This document shows positions 57,093 to 64,000 of a DNA stretch of 64,000 nt, piece by piece. The position numbers and the translations under genes were made by a program. The notes under the pieces were generated by a model. That model had not been told where the DNA came from and did not search any database. It saw nothing but the letters and a program-made list of their open reading frames with translations. This DNA comes from Pseudomonas izuensis (GTDB lineage: Bacteria; Pseudomonadota; Gammaproteobacteria; Pseudomonadales; Pseudomonadaceae): the NCBI RefSeq assembly GCF_009861505.1, contig NZ_WTFT01000040.1:62001-126000 (forward strand), read 5' to 3'. Position 1 is the first letter of the stretch. Each line of letters opens with the position of its first letter.

Positions 57093-57616
57093 TGAGCACG
57101 GACCTGCTGCAACGCGGCCAACAGATCAAGCTGGCAGTTTTCGACGTCGACGGCGTTCTCACCGACGGGCGCCTGTACTTCCTCGAAGACGGCAGCGAAT
57201 TCAAGACGTTCAACACCCTCGACGGCCAAGGCATCAAAATGCTGATGGCCGCCGGCGTGCAGACCGCCATCATCAGCGGCCGCAAGACTCCGGTGGTCGA
57301 GCGACGGGCGAAGAACCTCGGCATTCCACATCTGTATCAGGGTCGCGAAGACAAACTGGTGGTGCTCGACGAGCTTCTTGGCCAACTCAACCTAAGCTAT
57401 GAACAGGTCGCCTACCTGGGTGACGATTTGCCTGACTTGCCGGTGATTCGCCGCGTGGGACTGGGCATGGCAGTGGCCAACGCCGCCAGTTTCGTGCGCG
57501 AACACGCCCATGGCATTACCCAGGCCCGCGGTGGCGAAGGTGCCGCCCGCGAATTCTGCGAATTGATCCTGCGCGCCCAGGGCCGCCTCGATGCGGCCAA
57601 CGCCGCGTACCTGTGA
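57092..57616 (+). CDS. kdsC: 3-deoxy-D-manno-octulosonate 8-phosphate phosphatase
   Basis: A 174-residue HAD phosphatase (C0 subclass, tetrameric) releasing KDO from KDO-8-P. Nucleophile and acid aspartates are Asp18 and Asp20 in AVFDVDGVLTDG. Motif II lies in AIISGRKTPVVERRA and motif IV in YLGDDLPDLPVI. It starts on the kdsD stop (TAATG). Confidence 0.96.
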   Translation: MSTDLLQRGQQIKLAVFDVDGVLTDGRLYFLEDGSEFKTFNTLDGQGIKMLMAAGVQTAIISGRKTPVVERRAKNLGIPHLYQGREDKLVVLDELLGQLNLSYEQVAYLGDDLPDLPVIRRVGLGMAVANAASFVREHAHGITQARGGEGAAREFCELILRAQGRLDAANAAYL

Positions 57617-57623
57617 GCCAGAC

Positions 57624-58196
57624 ATGCTGAGCAAAAAGATTCGCAACATCCTGATATTCGGCTGCATCGCGGCGATTTTCGCCGCGGTCGGCTACTGGAA
57701 CATCAGCCCGGAACGCTTCCTCGACAAGCCGGTTGCGCAAGTCGACGAAAGCGCGATCGACTATTACGCCACCAACGCCCATAGCGTGCAGTTCCTGCCG
57801 GACGGGAAATTGCAATACGACATGACTTCGGACAAGGTCGAGCACCTCAAAGCCACCGAAGTGACATTGCTGACCAACCCCGACCTGAACATATTCCGTG
57901 GCACCGAGTTTCCATGGCACGTCCAGAGCGAGAAGGGTGAAGTCAACCCCGACGGCACACAGGTCGAACTGATCGATTCTGTACGCATCACGCGTTTCGA
58001 CGAGAAAAACCGCAAAACCCTGATCACCACCACTCGCATGACGGTGTTCCCGCAGCAGCAATATGCGCAGACCGAGCAACCCGTTAGAATCGACGGCGCC
58101 GGCGGTGTATCGACAGGCATTGGAATGAAAGCGTATTTGAAAGAAAGCAGGATACACCTGCTCTCGAACGTAAGAGGACAGTATGAGGCTCGTTAA
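57624..58196 (+). CDS. lptC: LPS export protein LptC
   Basis: A 190-residue bitopic inner-membrane protein of the LPS transport bridge, passing LPS from LptB2FG to LptA. One N-terminal helix (about 7-25), then a beta-jellyroll region with LPDGKLQYDMTSDKVEHL and the C-terminal strand pattern GAGGVSTGIGMKAYL. The ATG at 57624 is chosen; eleven more residues upstream are kdsC shadow. It overlaps lptA by 14 bases. Confidence 0.93.
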   Translation: MLSKKIRNILIFGCIAAIFAAVGYWNISPERFLDKPVAQVDESAIDYYATNAHSVQFLPDGKLQYDMTSDKVEHLKATEVTLLTNPDLNIFRGTEFPWHVQSEKGEVNPDGTQVELIDSVRITRFDEKNRKTLITTTRMTVFPQQQYAQTEQPVRIDGAGGVSTGIGMKAYLKESRIHLLSNVRGQYEAR

Positions 58197-58731
58197 AACC
58201 CTCCCTATTTTGCTCAGTCTGGGCGCAGCACTGGGAAGCGTGAGCGCCTGGGCCCTGCCGAACGATCAAGAGCAGCCTATCCGCATCCAGGCCGACGATG
58301 CCCAGCTGGACGACAAGAATGGCATTGCCACCTACAAAGGTGACGTGATCATTACCCAGGGCTCGATGAAGGTTACCGGCAACACCGTGACCGTCACCCG
58401 CACCCCTGCCGGCGATATCGACGTGATGACTTCAGTGGGCAACCTGGCTTACTTCGAGCAATTGCAAACCCAGGGTGACACCAAGCCCGTCCAAGGTTGG
58501 GGAGTGACGATCCAGTACCACGCCACGCAGAACCGCGTCGTGCTGATTGATCGCGCCAAAGTCATCGACAAGGACAACAACACCACCCAAGGCGAGAAAA
58601 TCGTCTACGACACGGTCAAGAAGCTGGCCAGTGCCGGTCGCGCCACCGGCAGTAAAGTCACCGAGGCGCGTCCGCGCATCGACATGGTGATCCAGCCGAA
58701 AAAGAAAACCGACGAGCAAAAGGCCCAGTAA
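58183..58731 (+). CDS. lptA: LPS transport periplasmic protein LptA
   Basis: A 182-residue periplasmic protein forming the LPS bridge. Signal peptide through about residue 24 (LGSVSAWA), then OstA/LptA repeats with DKNGIATYKGDVIITQGSMK and VTRTPAGDIDVMTSVG. The lysine-rich end (PKKKTDEQKAQ) is typical of pseudomonads. The stop shares a base with the lptB start. Confidence 0.94.
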   Translation: MRLVKTLPILLSLGAALGSVSAWALPNDQEQPIRIQADDAQLDDKNGIATYKGDVIITQGSMKVTGNTVTVTRTPAGDIDVMTSVGNLAYFEQLQTQGDTKPVQGWGVTIQYHATQNRVVLIDRAKVIDKDNNTTQGEKIVYDTVKKLASAGRATGSKVTEARPRIDMVIQPKKKTDEQKAQ

Positions 58732-59456
58732 TGGCAACTCTGAAAGCTCAGCATCTGGCCAAGAGCTACAAGAGCCGCCAGGTCGTGCGTGACGTCAGCC
58801 TGTCCATCGACAGCGGTCAGATCGTCGGCCTGCTTGGCCCCAACGGTGCCGGCAAGACCACCTGTTTCTACATGATCGTTGGCCTGGTTCAGGCCGATCA
58901 GGGCCGCGTGCTGATCGACGACCTGGACGTCAGCCACCAGCCCATGCACGGTCGCGCGAAGGCCGGTATCGGCTATCTTCCGCAAGAAGCGTCGATCTTC
59001 CGCAAACTCTCGGTGGCCGACAACATCATGGCCATCCTCGAGACCCGCAAGGAACTCGACAAGGCCGGTCGTCGCAAAGAGCTGGAAAGCCTGCTGCAGG
59101 AATTCCACATCAGCCACATTCGCGACAACCTTGGCATGAGCCTGTCCGGTGGCGAGCGTCGCCGCGTGGAAATTGCCCGTGCACTGGCCACCAATCCAAA
59201 ATTCATCCTGCTCGACGAACCCTTCGCTGGCGTGGACCCGATTTCGGTGGGCGACATCAAACAGATCATTCACCACCTGAAGGCCAAGGGCATTGGCGTC
59301 CTGATCACTGACCACAACGTCCGTGAAACCCTGGATATCTGCGAAACCGCCTACATCGTCAACGATGGCCAACTGATCGCCGAAGGTGACGCTCATACCA
59401 TCCTGGCCAACGACCTGGTCAAGGAAGTGTACCTGGGGCATGAGTTCCGCCTGTAA
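58731..59456 (+). CDS. lptB: LPS export ABC transporter ATPase LptB
   Basis: A 241-residue ABC ATPase: Walker A GPNGAGKTT, signature LSGGERRR, Walker B FILLDEPFAGVDP and switch HNVRETL (His in TDHNVRE). It powers LPS extraction with LptFG, which are encoded elsewhere. The lptA overlap and the shared order with kdsC and rpoN match the conserved cluster. Confidence 0.97.
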   Translation: MATLKAQHLAKSYKSRQVVRDVSLSIDSGQIVGLLGPNGAGKTTCFYMIVGLVQADQGRVLIDDLDVSHQPMHGRAKAGIGYLPQEASIFRKLSVADNIMAILETRKELDKAGRRKELESLLQEFHISHIRDNLGMSLSGGERRRVEIARALATNPKFILLDEPFAGVDPISVGDIKQIIHHLKAKGIGVLITDHNVRETLDICETAYIVNDGQLIAEGDAHTILANDLVKEVYLGHEFRL

Positions 59457-59557
59457 GCACTGAGGCGCCTGGCTAGTCGACCGAGCGCTTGTCTCGATAA
59501 AAAATCAACTCTTTTTTATTGTTACGGCGCTCTAGGCAAACACCGCAACTTCGGGCA

Positions 59558-59563
59558 TATAAT
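59558..59563 (+). promoter_or_regulatory. Possible -10 element of rpoN
   Basis: TATAAT in the lptB-rpoN gap, about 78 bases before the rpoN start. No good -35 element is visible, so the call is tentative. Confidence 0.35.
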
Positions 59564-59640
59564 TTGCTTATGTTTGGCGCTCCGGCGCCCTGTAGTGGAT
59601 GGCGCATGTGCGCCGGCGAATAAGGTGTTAAGCCCCTGCC

Positions 59641-61134
59641 ATGAAACCATCGCTAGTCTTGAGAATGGGCCAGCAGCTGACGATGACACCGCAGCTGCAA
59701 CAGGCCATCCGTCTGCTCCAATTGTCGACCCTGGACCTGCAACAGGAAATCCAGGAGGCCCTGGAGTCCAATCCGATGCTCGAACGCCAGGAAGAAGGCG
59801 ACGACTTCGATAACACTGACCCCTTGGCCGACAACGCCGAACAGAAGCCCAACACCGAGACTCAGGAACCCTCCTACCAGGAAAGCGCGCCAACCGTTGA
59901 TAACCTCGACGAAGGCGACTGGAACGAGCGCATCCCCAACGAACTTCCTGTCGACACGGCATGGGAAGACGTTTACCAGACCAGCGCCAGCAGCCTGCCG
60001 AGCAACGATGACGATGAGTGGGATTTCACCACCCGCACATCCGCCGGTGAAAGCCTGCAAAGCCACTTGCTCTGGCAATTGAACCTGGCGCCGATGTCCG
60101 ACACCGACCGCCTGATCGCCGTAACCCTGATCGACTGCATCAACAATCAGGGCTATCTGGACGAAACACTCGAGGAAATACTCGAGGCCTTCGATCCGGA
60201 ACTGGACATCGAACTGGACGAAATCGAAGCCGTCCTGCACCGCATCCAGCAATTCGAACCTGCCGGCATCGGCGCCCGCAACCTGGGCGAATGCCTGTTG
60301 CTGCAATTGCGCCAGTTGCCGGCCAAGACTCCATGGCTGACCGAGGCCAAGCGCCTGGTGACCGATTTTATCGACCTGCTCGGCAGCCGTGACTACAGCC
60401 AGTTGATGCGCCGCATGAAGCTCAAGGAAGATGAGTTGCGCCAGGTCATCGAACTGGTTCAGAGCCTCAATCCGCGTCCCGGCTCGCAGATCGAATCCAC
60501 CGAAGCCGAATACGTCGTCCCTGACGTGATCGTGCGCAAGGACAATGAGCGCTGGCTGGTGGAGCTGAACCAGGAGTCGGTGCCACGGCTGCGGGTCAAC
60601 GCCCAGTACGCCGGCTTCGTGCGCCGCGCCGATACCAGCGCTGATAACACCTTCATGCGCAATCAGTTGCAGGAGGCCCGCTGGTTCATCAAGAGCCTGC
60701 AAAGCCGCAACGAAACCCTGATGAAAGTGGCCACCCAGATCGTCGAGCATCAGCGCGGCTTCCTGGAATATGGCGACGAAGCCATGAAACCACTGGTCCT
60801 GCATGACATCGCTGAAGCGGTCGGCATGCACGAGTCAACGATCTCTCGAGTGACCACACAGAAATTCATGCATACCCCCCGGGGCATCTATGAACTGAAG
60901 TACTTTTTCTCCAGTCACGTCAGCACCTCTGAAGGCGGCGAATGCTCGTCCACGGCGATCCGCGCGATCATCAAAAAACTGGTTGCCGCGGAAAATCAGA
61001 AAAAGCCGTTGAGTGACAGCAAGATCGCTGGTTTACTGGAGGCACAAGGCATTCAGGTGGCTCGCCGCACCGTCGCCAAGTACCGCGAATCCCTCGGGAT
61101 CGCGCCTTCGAGCGAACGCAAGCGGTTGATGTAG
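59641..61134 (+). CDS. rpoN: RNA polymerase sigma-54 factor
   Basis: Alternative sigma factor (497 aa) for nitrogen, flagellar and other activator-dependent promoters. Region I is glutamine-rich (LRMGQQLTMTPQLQQAIRLL). An acidic region II follows (EEGDDFDNTDPLADNAEQ). The core-binding and HTH regions come next, and the invariant RpoN box ARRTVAKYRE is at 474-483. It is followed by hpf, ptsN, rapZ and ptsO, the classic rpoN cluster. Confidence 0.98.
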   Translation: MKPSLVLRMGQQLTMTPQLQQAIRLLQLSTLDLQQEIQEALESNPMLERQEEGDDFDNTDPLADNAEQKPNTETQEPSYQESAPTVDNLDEGDWNERIPNELPVDTAWEDVYQTSASSLPSNDDDEWDFTTRTSAGESLQSHLLWQLNLAPMSDTDRLIAVTLIDCINNQGYLDETLEEILEAFDPELDIELDEIEAVLHRIQQFEPAGIGARNLGECLLLQLRQLPAKTPWLTEAKRLVTDFIDLLGSRDYSQLMRRMKLKEDELRQVIELVQSLNPRPGSQIESTEAEYVVPDVIVRKDNERWLVELNQESVPRLRVNAQYAGFVRRADTSADNTFMRNQLQEARWFIKSLQSRNETLMKVATQIVEHQRGFLEYGDEAMKPLVLHDIAEAVGMHESTISRVTTQKFMHTPRGIYELKYFFSSHVSTSEGGECSSTAIRAIIKKLVAAENQKKPLSDSKIAGLLEAQGIQVARRTVAKYRESLGIAPSSERKRLM

Positions 61135-61208
61135 AGCCACGCCACAGCGTTCCAGTGGTAGATCATCTGATCTACCGCTTTATGCACTGGCAACGAAGGA
61201 GAAGCTGT

Positions 61209-61517
61209 ATGCAAGTCAACATCAGTGGACACCAACTGGAAGTGACCGAACCTCTTCGCACCTACATCGGCGAAAAACTCGAACGATTGGAGCGACATTT
61301 CGACAAGATCACCAACGTGCAGGTCACGATGACGGTCGAAAAGCTGAAGCAGAAAATCGAAGCCACGTTGCATATTCCCGGCAATGAAGTGGTCGCCAAC
61401 GCGGAACATACCGATATGTACGCGGCGATCGACGCACTGACCGACAAGCTGGATAAACAACTCAAAAAGCATAAGGAAAAGACCCAGAGCCTCCTCCAGG
61501 GCGCTACCGGTCGTTAA
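61209..61517 (+). CDS. hpf: Ribosome hibernation promoting factor (short form)
   Basis: A 102-residue short HPF: MQVNISGHQLEVTEPLRTYI, KLERLERHFDKI and DMYAAIDALTDKLDKQLKKHK. It binds the 30S A/P sites and with RMF drives 100S dimer formation. The ATG at 61209 has GAAGGAGAAG upstream. It is the canonical rpoN-linked copy, in contrast to the divergent paralogue at 2678. Confidence 0.95.
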   Translation: MQVNISGHQLEVTEPLRTYIGEKLERLERHFDKITNVQVTMTVEKLKQKIEATLHIPGNEVVANAEHTDMYAAIDALTDKLDKQLKKHKEKTQSLLQGATGR

Positions 61518-61529
61518 CACTCCCAACCC

Positions 61530-61994
61530 ATGATCCGACTTGAAAGCATCCTGACCCCCGGCCGTTCCCTGGTGAACGTGCCGGGCGGCAGCAAAAAGAA
61601 AGCCCTCGAGCAAATTGCCAATCTGATCGCCCGCGAAGTGCCGGGTCTGGAGATGCAAGATGTCTTCGAGGCTTTGATTGCCCGTGAAAAACTCGGTTCG
61701 ACCGGTTTTGGCAACGGCATCGCCATCCCCCATTGTCGCCTGAAGGGTTGCATCTCGCCCATCAGTGCCTTGATGCACCTTGACGCCCCTATCGATTTCG
61801 ACGCCATCGATGGCGCACCGGTTGACCTGCTGTTCGTCCTGTTGGTCCCGCAAGCCGCTACCGATGCGCACCTGGAGCTGTTGCGCCAGATCGCCAGCAT
61901 GCTCGACCGCAAGGACGTGCGCGACAAACTGCGTAGCGCTCCGAGCAATGAAGCCTTGTATCAGGTTGTCCTGGACGAGCAAAACGGGCACTAA
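61530..61994 (+). CDS. ptsN: Nitrogen-PTS enzyme IIA
   Basis: A 154-residue EIIA(Ntr), terminal phosphoacceptor of the nitrogen PTS. The phosphorylated histidine is His68 in GNGIAIPHCRL. It modulates potassium transport, sensor kinases and carbon metabolism according to phosphorylation by PtsP-PtsO. It lies 12 bases after hpf and two before rapZ. Confidence 0.97.
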   Translation: MIRLESILTPGRSLVNVPGGSKKKALEQIANLIAREVPGLEMQDVFEALIAREKLGSTGFGNGIAIPHCRLKGCISPISALMHLDAPIDFDAIDGAPVDLLFVLLVPQAATDAHLELLRQIASMLDRKDVRDKLRSAPSNEALYQVVLDEQNGH

Positions 61995-61996
61995 TC

Positions 61997-62854
61997 ATGC
62001 GCTTGATCATCGTCAGCGGCCGCTCAGGCTCAGGTAAAAGTACCGCCCTCGATGTGCTTGAGGACAACGGCTACTACTGCATCGACAACCTGCCTGCCGG
62101 CTTGTTGCCGGAGCTGGCCGAACGTGCGTTGATTCACACTGAGCTGTCACAGCCGCTGGTTGCCGTCTCCATCGATGCACGCAACCTGCCAAGCCACTTG
62201 TCGCGGTTCCCAGAGCTGCTGGAAGAAGTCCGCAGCCGTCACATCCAGTGTGATGTCCTTTACCTGGATGCCGACGAAGAAACCCTGCTCAAACGTTTCT
62301 CTGAAACCCGCCGTCGCCACCCGCTGAGCAGTGCCAATCGCTCGCTGGCCGAGGCGATCAATGATGAAACGGACCTGCTCGGCCCTATCGCCGACCTGGC
62401 CGATCTCAAGGTGAACACCACCAACCTGAACCTGTATCAACTGCGCGATACCATCAAGCTACGCCTGTTGAACCAGCCGGAACCCGGCACAGCTTTCCTC
62501 GTGGAGTCTTTCGGCTTCAAGCGTGGCATGCCGGTCGATGCCGACCTGGTGTTCGATGTGCGCTGCCTGCCCAATCCCTACTGGAAACCGGAGTTGCGCG
62601 CGCAGTCCGGGCTCGATCAACCAGTTGCCGAATACCTGGCGGCACAGCCGGATGTCGAAGAAATGTTCCAGGATATCTCCACCTACCTGCTCAAATGGCT
62701 ACCCCGCTTTGCTGCCAGCAACCGTGCTTATGTCACCATTGCCATCGGTTGCACCGGCGGACATCACCGCTCTGTCTACCTGACCGAACGTTTGGGCAAG
62801 ACCCTGCAGCAATCCCTGAAGAACGTCCAGGTCCGCCACCGCGACCTCAGCTAA
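61997..62854 (+). CDS. rapZ: RNase adapter protein RapZ
   Basis: A 285-residue P-loop protein: Walker A VSGRSGSGKST (6-16) and the C-terminal RNA-binding half with CPNPYW-like LPNPYWKPELRAQSG and AIGCTGGHHRSVYL. In E. coli it steers GlmZ sRNA to RNase E in response to glucosamine-6-phosphate. GlmZ has no clear counterpart in pseudomonads, so the local role may differ. Confidence 0.96.
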   Translation: MRLIIVSGRSGSGKSTALDVLEDNGYYCIDNLPAGLLPELAERALIHTELSQPLVAVSIDARNLPSHLSRFPELLEEVRSRHIQCDVLYLDADEETLLKRFSETRRRHPLSSANRSLAEAINDETDLLGPIADLADLKVNTTNLNLYQLRDTIKLRLLNQPEPGTAFLVESFGFKRGMPVDADLVFDVRCLPNPYWKPELRAQSGLDQPVAEYLAAQPDVEEMFQDISTYLLKWLPRFAASNRAYVTIAIGCTGGHHRSVYLTERLGKTLQQSLKNVQVRHRDLS

Positions 62855-62869
62855 AGGATTCACATCGCG

Positions 62870-63145
62870 ATGCCTGCTCTGGAAATCGAAATCATCAACA
62901 AACTGGGCCTGCATGCCCGGGCGTCTGCAAAATTCGTCGGGGTCGCCGGTCAATTCAAGGATTGCACGATCAGGGTAGGACGCACGCCGGAATCCACCGT
63001 CGATGGCAAAAGCATCATGGCCATGATGATGCTCGCCGCCGGCAAGGGCACCAAAATCCATCTGAGCACGGAAGGCGAGCAGGAGCAGGAAGCGATGGAT
63101 GCGCTGGTGGCCTTGATCAACAACTTCTTCGACGAAGGCGAGTGA
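62870..63145 (+). CDS. ptsO: Nitrogen-PTS phosphocarrier protein NPr
   Basis: A 91-residue HPr-like protein, phosphorylated on His15 (NKLGLHARASAKFV) by PtsP and passing the group to PtsN. The second conserved region, DGKSIMAMMMLAAGKGT, surrounds Ser46. It ends eight bases before the convergent ZIP gene, separated by a 16-base perfect palindrome. Confidence 0.96.
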   Translation: MPALEIEIINKLGLHARASAKFVGVAGQFKDCTIRVGRTPESTVDGKSIMAMMMLAAGKGTKIHLSTEGEQEQEAMDALVALINNFFDEGE

Positions 63146-63153
63146 ATGCTCGC

Positions 63154-64000
63154 CTAGGCGAGCGCAGTGTCCATCACCATCATCAGACAGAATCCGATCA
63201 ACAGCCCAAGGCTGGCCAGTTTGTCATGACCGTGTCGACGCGACTCGGGAATGACTTCGTGGGTCACCACCAGCAACATCGCCCCGGCTGCCAATGCCAG
63301 GCCCAAAGGCAACAGCAGTTCGGCCAGGCTCACCAGCCACGCGCACAACAGGGCGAACACCGGCTCGACCAGGCCTGATGCGGCACCGATCAGGAACGCC
63401 TTGAACCGCGACATCCTTGCTCCGGCCAATACCAGGGCAATCACCAGCCCTTCCGGCACATCCTGCAACGCAATGCCCATCGCCAGGCTGTCGGCATCAG
63501 GCATACCACCACCTGCCGAAACGCCGACGGCCATGCCTTCGGGAATGTTATGGGCAATGATCGCGAACACGAACAGCCAGATCCGCGGCGCAATCACCGG
63601 ATGCTCCACCGTGCCCACGAGCATTTGCGGCGATGCACCGGACACTTTGCGATCCACCAGATACAGACCAAATGCGCCGAGCATGATGCCCATACAGATC
63701 AGGCCACTGGCCGTCCAAGGGGTCATGCCAAGGCTTTCTGCTGCCGCTATGCCGGGTACGATCAGCGAAAACGCAGTCGCCGCCAGCATCACGCCAGCAC
63801 CAAACCCCAACAAAGTATCGCCCAGAGCCTGGGGCATGCGCCGGATCACCAGCACCGGCACCGCACCCAGCGCAGTGCCGAGGGCGCAGATCGCCCCGCC
63901 CTGCAACGCCCGCGACAACCTGGGTTCCAGTTCCAGCCACTCCAGCCCGTGCGCCACCAGCAAGCTCATGCCCGCCAGCATTAACAGCGATCCAAACGCG
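63154..64000 (-). CDS. ZIP-family metal transporter (partial at the window edge)
   Basis: At least 275 residues of a multispanning ZIP permease, probably for zinc or other divalent cations. The signature helix is AIIAHNIPEGMAVGVSAGGG, and the metal-site partner is ALQDVPEGLVIAL. A further conserved Glu/His pair is in THEVIPESRRHGHDKL. The first visible ATG is at 63981, but the frame stays open to base 64000, so the start may lie outside. It is convergent with ptsO, matching PA4467 next to ptsO in P. aeruginosa (from memory). Confidence 0.9.
   Translation of the reverse strand, partial: AFGSLLMLAGMSLLVAHGLEWLELEPRLSRALQGGAICALGTALGAVPVLVIRRMPQALGDTLLGFGAGVMLAATAFSLIVPGIAAAESLGMTPWTASGLICMGIMLGAFGLYLVDRKVSGASPQMLVGTVEHPVIAPRIWLFVFAIIAHNIPEGMAVGVSAGGGMPDADSLAMGIALQDVPEGLVIALVLAGARMSRFKAFLIGAASGLVEPVFALLCAWLVSLAELLLPLGLALAAGAMLLVVTHEVIPESRRHGHDKLASLGLLIGFCLMMVMDTALA

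Noticed and set aside
1..64000. tRNA, rRNA and known riboswitch genes
   Set aside because: No TTC-arm (GGTTCGAATCC-like) with matching acceptor stem, no rRNA sequence and no familiar riboswitch core was noticed; a covariance-model scan was not possible.

Overview
The window is a stretch of chromosome from a fluorescent pseudomonad, most likely the Pseudomonas fluorescens complex. Evidence: GC-rich coding sequence with pseudomonad codon use; more than a dozen REP/REPIN palindromes of the type common in that group; and a gene order at the right-hand end (nif3-like, algW, hisC-hisD-hisG-murA, ibaG, mlaB-F, kdsD-kdsC-lptC-lptA-lptB-rpoN-hpf-ptsN-rapZ-ptsO, ZIP transporter) that matches, from memory, the PA4445-PA4467 region of P. 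aeruginosa. No tRNA, rRNA, CRISPR array, insertion sequence or prophage was seen.

Layout. 1-2.5 kb: iron-regulated cell-surface signalling unit (TonB receptor with STN domain, FecR-like anti-sigma, FecI-like sigma, Fur box). 2.6-9.7 kb: an HPF/RaiA paralogue, a LysR regulator divergent from L-serine ammonia-lyase, DUF3509, PsiE, SOS-controlled YebG, an amino-acid dehydrogenase lacking its usual catalytic lysine, and a SirB1-type protein. 9.8-14 kb: homogentisate pathway (hmgA-fahA-maiA) with divergent IclR regulator hmgR and a palindromic operator. 14.2-20 kb: a MalT/LuxR-type regulator and a DUF1302/DUF1329 envelope pair. 20.6-23.3 kb: an AT-richer island with an S-type-pyocin-like bacteriocin, an overlapping immunity gene and an unassigned toxin domain. 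23.3-26.2 kb: SDR, alpha/beta hydrolase and class II aldolase. 26.4-31.7 kb: a putative blue-light module (short LOV protein, MerR/LitR-like regulator without cobalamin-binding residues, and folM-folE-folX for reduced pterin synthesis), then DUF1244 and HopJ genes. 31.9-45.5 kb: 2-aminoadipate-type transaminase, trxB, cysZ, a glycosyltransferase, an old-yellow-enzyme reductase, glutathione peroxidase, slyD, DUF3565, pta (without an adjacent ackA), an acyltransferase, and cysD-cysNC. 45.8-64 kb: the conserved envelope, histidine and nitrogen-PTS block.

How the genes work together. Sulfate uptake (cysZ) and activation (cysD/cysNC) are a few kilobases apart. The Mla phospholipid-transport genes, MurA, KdsC/D and Lpt genes together maintain the cell envelope, and AlgW senses envelope stress. 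RpoN, PtsN, PtsO and RapZ form the nitrogen-regulation cluster. The pterin genes would supply tetrahydromonapterin for phenylalanine hydroxylase, whose product tyrosine is degraded through the hmg operon in this same window.

The two places most worth experimental attention are the bacteriocin/immunity island (20.9-23.3 kb) and the LOV/MerR/pterin light module (26.9-30.9 kb). All family names come from reading motifs; no database search was run.
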